Of a stretch of DNA of 64,000 bases, positions 34,666 to 45,361 are shown in pieces. Made by a program: the position numbers and the translations under genes. Every line of letters starts with the position of its first letter. The first letter of the stretch is position 1. This stretch comes from Pipra filicauda (taxonomy: Eukaryota > Chordata > Aves > Passeriformes > Pipridae): contig NW_024103862.1 in NCBI RefSeq assembly GCF_003945595.2, positions 124,001-188,000 on the forward strand. Reading direction: 5' to 3'. The notes below the pieces were generated by a model. It ran no database searches, was not told the origin of the DNA, and saw only the letters and a program-made list of their open reading frames with translations.

Positions 34666-37600
34666 TCATATGAGGGTTAATTAGCAATGTTCTTATAGAA
34701 GTAAGCACAATTTTTACATTTCTGTGAAAGGAAGAGAGAGGCGAAGTACCTGCTCTGGAGTCGTTCTAGCTAGAACAGCTTCTGCTCATAACAAAAAGAA
34801 GGACAGACATTTGTCATATTCTGTCAGTAGTCAAATGTTAGAGATAATGATTAGTGTGGTCTTTGTCTAAAGATAAGTTTTGCTCAAACTGTTAAAATAA
34901 ATATTTGCTAATCCTTTATTTATGTGCCTTTCTTTTCAAGATTTGAAGTCTCAACCAGGTTTCTTCATCAACATAGGGAAAATCAAAAGCACAGCTTCCT
35001 GTGTTAGAAGCACATTATTCTTGGCTACAGTTACTTTGCTTTAATGTGCTGTTAGTTTCTGCCTGAATTCAGTGCACTCAAGCATTCTCTTGATGCTCAT
35101 AACTGCTGCTGCCTATTATTCGGATATCTTCATCAATCTCTTCATGATTGTTCCTAAGGATTTTTTCTTCCTTAGAATTCAGGCTGTTCAAAGCCCACTG
35201 GTGTGTTAGAAGTCTGATTAAACTCTCAGTATTTCTGACAGGCCTATCTGCGGGGATTCCAGATTAACCATCTGGAATCATTTGATCTTAAACTGTATTA
35301 AAATAACATTTCAATAAACCCATGTTTGAATGCTACCATGTTTATCCAATAAATACTATCCCAGTATCAGCTTTTATTCACTGAAGAAATTACTTCTCTC
35401 TCAGCTGCCTCAGCTGCAATTTCTAGTCAGGTTTTTAGAAGTTTTGCAAATTTGACTTAGCAGGCCCTACATATCCACTCTGTCCAATAGGGTGCTGTAT
35501 TTTTTATTGAGCACTCACATAAAATATGCTATACAAGTAACAGCTTAAACAGGGTATTGTCAAGCCTTGTAAACCTTCTACTGAGTCTTTTAGGAATACA
35601 AAAGTTTTTCCTGTATCATGTGAAAACAATTTTGAACAATAGTCACCCATTTTTCTGTTAATAAATCAGTCTCTAGGGGAGTCCAGCTGGATTCAGCTGA
35701 GATTTGCTGTCCCCCATTAAGGTCCCCAGTGGCTACAGGTCTGCCTCTCGTAAGGACTGACAAGCTGATCTACTTCTACACTGAAATGCCTTTTCAAAGT
35801 AGAGGAATTGTTTTCCATAAATGCTTTTCTTTGAATTTAGCTGAGCTGTGATGGCTGGATGCTCTAGATAAATAAATCTTAAACACTGTTCTCCCTTTTT
35901 CTGATCTTGACTTACTGCTCTGAATACAAGTTATCTTTGTGAGAGCTGAGGACAGAAAATTGCTAAGCACCACGATGGAGTGTGTCCTTGAGCTCTGCAT
36001 CCGGAGACACTAACTAGAACATCCAAAGAATGAAATCTAAGTGCAAAATAAATAAATAACTTTCCAGTAGATCCTCCTTTGAAGAGGAAAATAAGCAAGG
36101 CAAAAGCATTAGAAAACAGTATGAAATCCTTGCTAAACTGCAGATTATCTACAGCTATGTCCATAGCCCTTTGTGAACTCAGCTGGCCTCCTGCAAGCAA
36201 GCAATGAGAAAATATAAGGAAGGAATTTGCTCTGGTTTAGCCAGTCCTCTTTCCTACACAATCTCTGGTTCACTTTTACTATGTCCTCCCCACAGCTTCT
36301 AGTTCACTTTTAGTATGTCTTCCTTCCCTTAATATTTTAGTATTTCTTCTTTCCTATACCTCTTCTTTCTGTCAATTTTCATCATGCACATTAAAAAAAC
36401 CCCTTAGGAAACAAGGTAAGCTAAGCTAGCTGTTAGTGCCTATTGCATATCAGTCATGTTAAACTACCTAAGCTGAGCAGAAGAAAAAACTGAAGTCACT
36501 TACCTAAGAGAAAATACTGTATTCATATGCACTGCACCTACCAGAGTTCTTTATCCTTGCTGGTTCATCACTTTAAAAAATAAGGATATTTTGAATATAT
36601 GGAACTTAGTCTGTAAAGCACTTGATTGGCACAAAAGGTACATTATGCTAATGTTATTAAAAATATAGCAAATGCATGGTAGAAGAGTTGCTTACCTAAC
36701 TGCCTATATGACAGTATTTTTTATGTCTCTTTCTGATTGTCACTTAGTACCTAAAATGATGTTCATACACATTAAATCTCTCTTGAAATTACTTGTATCC
36801 CACAAGTAGGAATTCAACTACAGCAGGAATAGTTGTTATATACCATAATATAATGATTGTTTTTCTGTGCAACTCATTTAAGGAAGTTTCAGAGAAAGCA
36901 AACGTATTTAGGAAGTATTTTGGAGATATATAATGCTACAACTAACAGTAAAAGGAACTAGAAATACCAGTCATAATATCTCATTTCCCAGGGTTCTGTA
37001 CAGACAAATAAGCAGAGAAAATTCTTCTGGTCTGGATTATTCACTTTCTGTAATGCAGATAGGACACAACATAGGTACAAAACAGATAGCATAGGCAAAT
37101 AAGAAAATTAACAAAACACAGTAAGGAAATTGCATTCACTGTAGTTTACTGCAAAAATGACAGTTTCTTTTCTGACAAAAGGATAAAACAATGGTTATTT
37201 TGCTGGTGTAACCTCTTGATCTGTCATAGAAATCTGATACAGATACAGCTTTCAGGAGCTTTTGTGTTGAAATGTTGTAATTATAAAATATTTTTATTCT
37301 GTATAATGCTACTATTTTTTCAGCACAATTTTTTTGTTCTCCCCAGTTTGGAAATTATCTTGTGCCTTTTAAATGAAAGTATTTGTTGCCATTGTCCTAT
37401 CCTACCAAGATTTCTGCTGGCTGTTTTGAATGCCTAAGGTATCTGTGTATGGTAAGGGGATGTGAAGTTAGACCTACAAGGTAACAACCTTTGGGAGTGG
37501 CACCTAGAAGCTTGGCAGAGTGCTTTATGATTCCTAAATTTGTGGTAGATGCACGTGTTTAGGCATCTCTGTACCTTCTGGATAGGTGTGGCATCTGTAC

Positions 37601-38639
37601 CTCTGCCTTGCAATGTTTCAAAAGTACTTCCTAGAAAGAATTGCAGAGTTATTCTCACGTACAGCCCAGGGTCCAGCAGTAATTTACTTAGCTTTTTTTT
37701 TTATCTTGAAGAAGTTTACTATTTGATGTTGATGATGTGCTTAACCTATTGGGAAATAATATCCCATCTTGAATAGTATCTCTTCACCTTCAGAGAACAA
37801 TACCTTCCCACACAACTTGTTTCTGTTTTCAGCTTTGGACAGATTTCCTGGTTGTCATACTTCTTTCATAATAATTGAATCTTGCCCACATAGTAGCCAG
37901 CACGAAACCTGAAGCAATCAGATTCTGATTTGCATCTCATCTGCTCTTGTTATAGCTGTCAGACAAGGTTATACCCTGTCTAGATTCATAACAACTTTAA
38001 TCATGTTTTTCACATATTGGCCTGAAAAAATTTCAACTGTCTTATGATTCTCCCTTACAATGGGGACTCAACAAGAAGCATGAATCATTATTGACACACT
38101 CAAAATAGTCTGTCATGCTGCTTGAAAATACTAATGAGTAAAACCCTTGAGTTTTCTGATATTAGTAATTGTTTCATGTTGTAATTGAATTTGAAAAACT
38201 GTTAAAATTTTTATCCTCTGACAGCAACTTATTATTTCTAGAATAAAATTGTTTGATAAGTGTTTTAGGTGGCAGCAGTCTGAAGAAGACCTTTGCACTT
38301 CATCTTTCTATGAACAATGAGAACTAACAATACACTGTAAATGCAGACTCCTAGGTCCAGAAGTTTTAAGGGATTGTGTAATTTATTACCATAAGATTTC
38401 CAAACAGGTCATGTTTTTCAGAGTTTGATCATCCTTATAATTCTCATTGGAAATTCTTCTGATTGACTCTCCTCTTTGCTGAAGGGAAATATACAAAATA
38501 TATACAATCTGTCAACCAGTGCCATACTGGTGCTGTGTTCCAGGACACTCTTGATTCACCTTGAAATTCAGTTTTTCATCCCAATATGATGTCTGGTTTC
38601 TTTTCCCCGACACTATGATATTCTCAAGTCACAAGTCTG
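34666..38639. other. Intron-like sequence with an inverted repeat
   Basis: Unique AT-rich sequence. It holds a perfect inverted repeat at 35255-35279 and a short duplicated block (TTCACTTTTACTATGTC / TTCACTTTTAGTATGTC) at about 36270-36320. Nothing else was recognised. Confidence 0.5.
35255..35279. repeat. Perfect inverted repeat, 10-bp arms, 5-bp spacer
   Basis: GATTCCAGAT, spacer TAACC, ATCTGGAATC. Confidence 0.9.
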
Positions 38640-39885
38640 GATGTGATTCATTATTCTGTGGAACAGCTATGTAGCCTGCTGGTCATCATATTCTGTCTTC
38701 AGGTACTTCATTATTCCTTATTCCTACTTAAGTACAGTAATTTGCACTTGGCCTATATATTTTTCCAGACCCTTTTTCAGTTTGTCAATATTATTTTAAT
38801 TATAATCTTTTTTGTCATGGTATTTGGAACCACTGACAATTTGCTTCCATCTGGAAGTGTGAAAGACCTATCTCTGCAGATAATCCAATGACTACTGAAA
38901 CTACTGGGTAGTACTGGACCCAGGCGGAATTCTATGGAGCCCTATCAACTACTGTTTCTTAATTTGATGGAGGACAATGAGTAGCTATTTCTGAGTTCAA
39001 TTTGAAAGCAAGTTGTTCAATCTATACAACAGTACTTTGGTGTAAGCAATATTTTCATAGTTTGCTTATAAGAATGTCAAGGAGTATCAAAATGCTCGCT
39101 AAAATCAGGATATATTAGACCTGACGCTCCTTCCCTAACCACAAAGCCTATTGTCTCTCCTAAGAAGGAACAGACTTGATTTAACATGATTCAGTTTCTC
39201 ATAAATTCATATTGGCTATTACTCAGGACCTTGTCTTCCTACTTGTATGTTTATTTACCCACTAATAATTTGATTCCTTATTTGAAGAAGTTTATAATAA
39301 ATGAAGCTAGGGATACAATTCTGTGTGCTCTCTTTCCCTTCCTTTTTCCTGTCTTTGTGTAAAGAGATAGGTACAATCTTTGATTTTCTGATCTTCAGCC
39401 TCTCCTGTTTTCATCAAATTGTTACAAGTATGTTCTAACATGCTTGAGATTCCTTTAGCCAGGAATCTACGTGCTTTGAGGTGAATTTACCAGGGCTAGT
39501 GCACCTGAATTTCTTCAGCTTTCTATTTTATGAACATTATCAATAATATATTCTTCCTTATTCTCACCTGAGTCCTTCATTAGTGTCAGTGGCATTGCTT
39601 TAGCATTCCCACGTAATCTTTCTGCAGAAAAGGGAATAAAGAGAAAAGATGTTTTTTTCAACCACCTCAAGGCCATAGTTTGTAGTCCTTCCCCTGAGAG
39701 TGATGCCATTGAACACAGCCAACCTTATATCCAGGCTTGCCCTTTATTAGTAGTATGCCACTGAGTACTTTTTATTGTGCTTTATTCTCTTTTTAGTTGT
39801 ATCTTGTGTCTTGACCTTTCTGAGTTCGTCCCTACACACTTCTGGTATTATTTTATATTTTTCTCTGCTAATTTGTATGCAGGTC
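38640..39885 (-). mobile_element. CR1: Ancient CR1/L3-type LINE relic with reverse transcriptase remains
   Basis: The plus strand reads as antisense of an old CR1-like ORF2. Collinear blocks include CAGTAATTTGCACTTGGCC, AGTACTGGACCCAG, AGTTTGCTTATAAGAATGTC, TAAAATCAGGATATATTAGA, TCATATTGGCTATTACTCAG, AACATGCTTGAGATTCCTTT, TTTACCAGGGCTAGTGCACC and GTCTTGACCTTTCTGAG. The order runs from the 3' side of the reverse transcriptase towards its 5' side. Stops and indels are frequent, so it is far older than the CR1s around it. The left boundary may extend further and the right end is approximate. Confidence 0.65.
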
Positions 39886-40482
39886 ATCGAGGAGACTGTT
39901 ACTAAGCCAAATCCATCACTTGCTATGCTTATGCTTGGAAAAGTTCAGACTTATTCAATGTGTGTTCTTTCAGTAAGTCTGATCACTTTCTTGAACTTCT
40001 CTTTCTGATACACCTGTTTGCCCCTAGAAGCTATGTTCCACCTGGGGTCACTGCAATTTGGTTCCTGGGTGTTTATTCCACATTTTCCCTCCCAGAATTG
40101 TTTTCTCTAGTAGTTCAGGGTTTCTGTAGTGCAAGCTGTCTTCCCATTCAATATTATTTCTTATAGATATTATTCAGTTTATGCATTATAACATCAAAAA
40201 GAAATCTCATCCCTTTCACAGGACTTTCTGCCTGACAGTGAGTAAGATCATGCAAATTTTCAAGTTTTCTTGTATCCCTTCTTACCTGTAAAAGAATATA
40301 AGACATACTCATTTTTTTCCACAATGATGCAAATTTTTAGAGAAATCAATAGCAGACAAAACTACTATGTTCTTAAACCAAATATCAATATTTATCTAAG
40401 AATCTTCAAATTTGGCAAAAAATAGCAGTTTTTAAGTTTGTGACTCAAGCTTCACAAAAAGCTGTGCACAGAAGCAGTGTTT
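39886..40482. other. Intron-like sequence, nothing recognised
   Basis: A gap between an ancient and a younger CR1 on the same strand. The first part may be a further unrecognisable portion of the ancient element. Confidence 0.45.
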
Positions 40483-41617
40483 TTTTCAGAGAATCACAGA
40501 ATTGTTAGGGTTGGAAGGGACCTCTGGAATCCAGCCCCCCTGCCAAGGCAGGATCACCTAGAACAGGTTACACGGGTGAGCATCCAGGTGGGTTTTGAAT
40601 GTCTCCAGAGAGGGAGATTCCACAACTTCCCTGGGCAGCCTGTTTCAGTTCTCTGCCACCTTCAATGTAAAGAAGTTCTTCCTTGTTGAGGTGGAACTTC
40701 TTCTGTTTTAGTTTATGGCCTTTGCTCCTTGTCCTGTCACTGGGCACCACTGAAAAAAGTCTGGGACCATCCTCTTGACACCTGCCTTTGAGATATTCAT
40801 ATGCATTAATGAGACTCCCTCTCAGTCTTCTCCTCTCTAGATTAAACATGTCCAGTTTCCACAGACTCTCCTCATAAGAGATGCTCCAGACCCCTCATCA
40901 TCTTTGTGGCCCCCCTCTGTACCCTCCCCCATAGCAGCTTGTCTTTCTTGTGCTGAAGAGCTCAGAATTGGACACGACACTCACTAGAGCCCAGTAGAGG
41001 GGGAGGATCACCTTCCTCAGCCTGCTGACCACACTCTTCCTGATGCACCCCTGTATACTATTGGCCCTCCTGGCTGCAAGGGCACACTGCCAGCTCATGG
41101 TCAGCTTGTTCAAACTGTCATCCTCCAAGACTCTCAGGCCCTTCTCTGCAGAACTGATGTCTAGTAGGTCAGTCCCCAACCTGTGCTGGTACTTGGGGTT
41201 ATTCCTCCCCAGGTGCAGGACCCTACACTTGCCCTTGTTGTATCTCATTAAGTTTTTTTCTGCCCAATTCTCCAGCCTGTCAAGGTTCCTCTGAATGGCA
41301 GCACAGCCTTCAGGTGTATCAGCCACTACCCCAGTTTCATATCATCAACAAACTTGTACACGCTATCCCTTCATCCAGATCATTGATAAACAAATAAGAC
41401 TGGACCCAGTATTGATCTCTGGGGAATGCTGCTGATTACAGGCCTCCAGCTGGATTCTACTCCTCTGATCATGACCCTCTGAGCTCTGCCATTGAGCCAG
41501 TTCTTGATCTACCTCATTGTCCATTCATCTAACCAACATTTCCTAAGCTTAGCTAGCAGGATGGTACAGGAGAAAGTGTCAAAATCCTTCAACATATTTG
41601 CTAAGTTGACGATAGAT
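40483..41617 (-). mobile_element. CR1: CR1 LINE, 3' half with reverse transcriptase remains
   Basis: At the left edge the antisense CR1 end reads AGAATCACAGAATTGTTAGG and GTTGGAAGGGACCTC. In element order, fragments from the first Asp block (DFDTFS) through FVDDMKLG (family FADDTKLG) precede a 142-codon frame at 40898-41326. That frame holds the typical LDRLENWAEKNLMRYNKGKC and CRVLHLGRNNP and continues into the thumb region. Frame breaks and in-frame stops lie before it (for example after the DEW segment). About 1.1 kb remains of an originally roughly 4.5-kb element. Confidence 0.92.
40898..41326 (-). pseudogene. CR1 ORF2 C-terminal reverse transcriptase fragment
   Basis: 142 codons of CR1 polymerase downstream of the catalytic FxDD box: LENWAEKNLMRYN, KCRVLHLGRNNPKYQHRLGT, SWQCALAARRANSIQGCIRK and VILPLYWALV. 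In intact copies this continues into the YCVQFW segment; here the reading becomes LVSVVSNSELFSTRK, showing indels. It is not functional. Confidence 0.9.
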
Positions 41618-41675
41618 AAACTAATTCAAAAAATCTGAAAAATACAAAGAGCTGGCAGTTATGGTTAGTACTTGG

Positions 41676-41680
41676 AAGAC
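41676..41680. repeat. Target-site duplication AAGAC, left
   Basis: Matches 42966-42970 exactly. Confidence 0.9.
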
Positions 41681-42965
41681 TGTGGTGGTTTGAGACCCAT
41701 AAAAATCCAATTTCCAAGTCCAAGCCCCCCTCCCACAACTCACCCCAGTGTGAGGGGTTTTCCAGACACAACACAAGACTCAATATGGGGGGAAGGGAAT
41801 TATATTACAATAATTGCACAAATAAATATTATAATACATTATACACACAATCCTAACTATCTCTCCTATGGCAAAGCAGTACTTACATTGGATCAAATCT
41901 CTTTTCCCTCCAATAAAAGTCTAGGAGGGAAGAAGGAAAGATCCTTTCCACATTCAGGGCAGCAGTGTCTCTCCTCTCCAATGCAGCAGTTGTAGCTGAA
42001 GTTGTAGCTGGATCTCTCTCTCCATTACACACAAGGGGGTTTTCTGTCACCCCTCTCGACCCTTCTACTCCAATCGAAGGTCTCTCTCCTGTGGACTGTG
42101 AAGCCAGGACAAAAGCTTGCCTCACTACGTCATATCATGGGGTGTAAGACCCCCATGAAGGTCCCTTCCTCGAGGGGTTGAGTTTCCTTGAGTCAGAACG
42201 TTTAGGGCAGCTTTCAGTTCGGTCCTTGCCATAAGTGTTCTATCAGAGCTCCTGTGCTCTGTCTCAGTCTGCCAGCCTGGCAGCAGCAGCGGGGGCAAGG
42301 CCACTTCCCCCGCATTCCGTCCAGCCGTCCCAGTCCAGCTTCCAGGATGTCTTGAGCTTCTCAGCTCCTCTGTCCGGTGCTGCTGCATTCCAAGACTCCC
42401 CTCATGTAGGAGTCCACCCCCTCCTCCTAAGAGGGGTCTCAAAGGGATTTTGGGGGAGTTTTGATTCAGTTCTTACCCCAAAACTGTCTCTGTTGAGCTT
42501 TCTCTTCTCTGTTGTCGGCTCTCTCTCTCTCCTTGCAGGATATCTCTCTGCATTGCTGCATGCTGTCTTTGCTGCTTGGTTCTTATCTTCTTGGCTTTCA
42601 GCCATAGCCTTCCACTCAGCTCTGCCTCTGCCACTGCTCCTGCTGCCCACTCACAGTGGAGAAAGACTCCCCCAACTCTTCAGTCACAGAACCCGGTCCA
42701 GTTTAACACTGTTTCCAAGTCTCTATGACCCCAGCCAGGGGGCTGGGGGCCGTGGCCCCCCAACGGAGCTCCTGTCCCTTCTCCTTTCGTGGTCTCGGAA
42801 CATGGCCACTTCTTCTCCAACTACCTCATCATCCTTCTTTTCTGGTCTGGTGTGATATGTTTAAATTTTGCAGGGATGCTGATTGGGTCAACATCAAGAC
42901 ACTACCCCCTCAGGGGTCACCATTTTTTTAACTCCAGGGGGAAAACTCTGTTTTCCCCCACCACA
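41681..42965 (-). mobile_element. Solo LTR of a bird ERV, 1285 bp, copy 2 (inverted)
   Basis: The ends on the plus strand are TGTGGTGGTTTGAGACCC and TTTTCCCCCACCACA. A perfect 5-bp duplication AAGAC lies at 41676-41680 and 42966-42970. The reverse complement is collinear with the LTR at 33418-34660: both carry AGTGGCCATGTT-type or GTGGTGGCCATGTT-type blocks, CTTGGAAACAGTGTTA-like or CTTGGAACAGTGTTA, a GGGGTAAGAACTG donor-like motif and CCTTTGAGACCYC. The 206-codon plus-strand frame at 42235-42855 is antisense to the LTR and not a gene. Confidence 0.92.
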
Positions 42966-42970
42966 AAGAC
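42966..42970. repeat. Target-site duplication AAGAC, right
   Basis: Matches 41676-41680. Confidence 0.9.
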
Positions 42971-43979
42971 TCATGTCAGTTTTGAGATGGTTGTGAAAAT
43001 GGGTCCCACAGTCAGCTGAGTGGTATTTTAGAAATATAATGATTAACATAATACATCGATCCTTTCATTTTAAACATCTTTTTTTTTCTGCAGTTGTTTC
43101 TTAAGTATTAATGTCTTTTTTAACAGAAAAGGCTGCCTGATTAGTGTGACTTTTTGACTTTTTAAAGACTTCAGAATGAAATTCAGAAAGTATTTTGACA
43201 TTTTGTTACAACCAGTTTACTCATAATTAATCAATGAAAGTTTTACTGGCCCAGCTCAGATCACAGCCCGTATTTCTCACAATGCATGAAGCTGCAAGGA
43301 AATCTGGGACTATGAACTGCTGAGAGTAATCCTAAAAATCTAACGTGATAGCTGAGCATCACTCACACCTATTCTCAGTATTTTGTGTGGAAGTATCTAC
43401 ATTACGTCTTCCCTTTCATCTGAAATAAGCAGCACACCTCACTAAACCATTTCATATGAATTTCAAAATATGAATGCAATCATACTTCAATTTATGCATT
43501 TCAATTCAAGAAATCTTGGGCTGAAATTGTAATGTATACATAAAGCCTAGAGTTAACATTTTTATCTATTTCCTATTGGGTGCATTAGACTACTGTATTT
43601 CTAATTTTCCAACTGCGTAATTTACAGCTGAATTTAGCAAATATAAATAGAAATAAAATTACATATTTAATGCAGCAAGCATGAGTGCTTAGCATCTCCT
43701 GACCGTGTCACCTGGGACTTCCTGGGACAAATCTGTTGTAGATGAAGTCTTGTTTTTCATAGCCTTTGATGAATACTTTTTTCCTGAAAAAAAAACAGCT
43801 TTTGATTTATGTATAGGACTCACCTCTCCAGCATGTTCTGGACATTGAGTTCCGTGGTTTATTTCTGATTTGTGTGGAAAATATCATTCCTTCAGTTTGT
43901 GACAAAAGGCAACACCTTAATCTGTGATCTGATAATTTGGTTTGATTTTGCGTTGTCCCTATAGTGAAAAATGGGATTA
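42971..43979. other. Intron-like sequence, nothing recognised
   Basis: AT-rich unique sequence. Its right end may contain further unrecognisable parts of the ancient CR1 that follows. Confidence 0.5.
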
Positions 43980-44640
43980 ATTATTTTGTATTTATCTTTT
44001 CCGTGCCATTCATGATTTTATTTTTTCTATGATTCTTTCATTGACTGTCTCCTTTCCAAGGGTGAGTTTGTCTAATCTCTCCTTGTTCTAAACCCACACA
44101 TATATTTGATTCTCTTTGACACTTTTCTCTGTACTTGTTCTGATTCAACTTCCTCCTTTCTGAGATGAGGAGAAAGAACCATGTGCAGCACTGAGGATGC
44201 AGGACACAAAGAATTTGTATGGTGGCGTAATGATGTGTTCTGCTTTCTTTTCTATTGCTTTTCTGCTATTTTATTCTCCTTTCTAACTGCCACTGAGCAC
44301 TGAGCTGATATTTATAATTAACTATTCACAAGTTTCCCAAGAGCTAATACCAAATTTAGAGCCTATTACTGTATGTGTGTAGTTACAGTTCATTTTCCTT
44401 ATGTATGTTACTTTGCATCTATTGACATAGAATTTCAACTCTAATTTTATCACCCAGTCACACAGTGCCATGAGATCCATCTACAACATTTTCGGTGGAC
44501 TTTTGATTTGGATTGTCACCAGTCTTAAGTTCCTTACCCTAAATCCCAATCATTCATGAATTCTTGCAATGCATAGGGCTGAGCATGATTCTGTATAGAG
44601 CACTACAGATAACTTCCCCACTGTGAACACTGATCTATTC
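43980..44640 (-). mobile_element. CR1: Ancient CR1-type LINE relic
   Basis: The plus strand is collinear with antisense of old reptile/bird CR1: CTAATCTCTCCTTGTTC, TTGTTCTGATTCAACTTCC, ATGTGCAGCACTGAGGATG, GAATTTGTATGGTGGCGTAA, GTATGTTACTTTGCATCTAT, TCACCCAGTCACACAGT and GATCCATCTACAACATTTTC. The order matches that seen for CR1 between the 3' UTR and the reverse transcriptase end. No frame is preserved. Boundaries are approximate. Confidence 0.65.
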
Positions 44641-44669
44641 ATACATGGTTTATATATCCTTATACTTTT

Positions 44670-45361
44670 TGGGGTGCCGGTCAGCAGCAGGCTCAGTATG
44701 AGTCAGCAGTGTGCCCTAGCAGCCAAGAGGGCAAGCCCCATCCTGCAGTGCATCAAACACAGCATCACCAGCTTCTCAAAAGAGGTGATTACCCTGCTGT
44801 GTTCAGCATTGATAAGGCCTCACATGGAGTACTGTGTGCAGTTTTGGGCCTCACAGTTTATGAAGGACGTGAATGTCCTTGAATGCATCCAGAGGAGGAC
44901 AACAAACGTGGTGAGAGGGGTGGAAGGCACATCCTGTGAGGAGCAGCTAAGGACATTCATTTTGTTTTGAAAGAAGTAGGCTCATTGCTCCCTACAGCTT
45001 CCTGAGAGAGCAAATTGAGTGGGAGGTGCTGATCTCTTCTTCAGTTCTGGCATCTAGTGATAAGATACATAGGAATGGTTCAAACATGCAGCAGGGGAGG
45101 TTTAGACTTGACATTAGGAAGCATTTCTTTACACTGGAACAGGTTTCCTAGAGAGATGGTCAGTGCCCTCAGCCTGTCAGTGTGTAAGAGGCATTTGGGC
45201 AATGCCCTTAACAATATTCTTTATTGTTTATGTTTATTGTTTATGTTTATGTTTATGTTCTTATGTTTAGCCTTTGGTCAGATGTGCAATGGTCAGGCAG
45301 TTGGACTAAGTGATTGTTGTAGGTACCTTCCATTTGAAGTCCAGTTCTATTCTAATCTGTA
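44670..45361 (+). mobile_element. CR1: CR1 LINE 3' portion with an internal hexamer expansion
   Basis: The 115-codon frame at 44623-44970 reads SMSQQCALAAKRASPILQCI, SALIRPHMEYCVQFWA and LECIQRRTTNVVRGVEG, the CR1 polymerase C-terminal region. The 3' UTR follows: GGGGAGGTTTAGACTTGACA, ATTAGGAAGCATTTCTTTAC and GGCAGTTGGACTAAGTGATT, ending CTATTCTAATCTG. A TTTATG-type repeat interrupts it at 45219-45268. The 5' part is missing, and the polymerase frame breaks after EEQLRTFILF. Confidence 0.9.
45219..45268 (+). repeat. (TTTATG)n-type microsatellite inside CR1
   Basis: Repeated TTTATGTTTATG and TTTATTGTTTATG units over about 50 bases, within the 3' UTR of the CR1 copy. Confidence 0.85.

Noticed and set aside
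42235..42855. 206-codon plus-strand ORF
   Set aside because: It lies wholly within the inverted LTR, antisense to it. The Ser/Leu/Pro-rich composition reflects LTR sequence, and no domain is visible.
33413..42970. The two related LTRs as the ends of one provirus
   Set aside because: They are in opposite orientation and each has its own 5-bp duplication. No retroviral genes lie between them, only unique sequence and CR1s.
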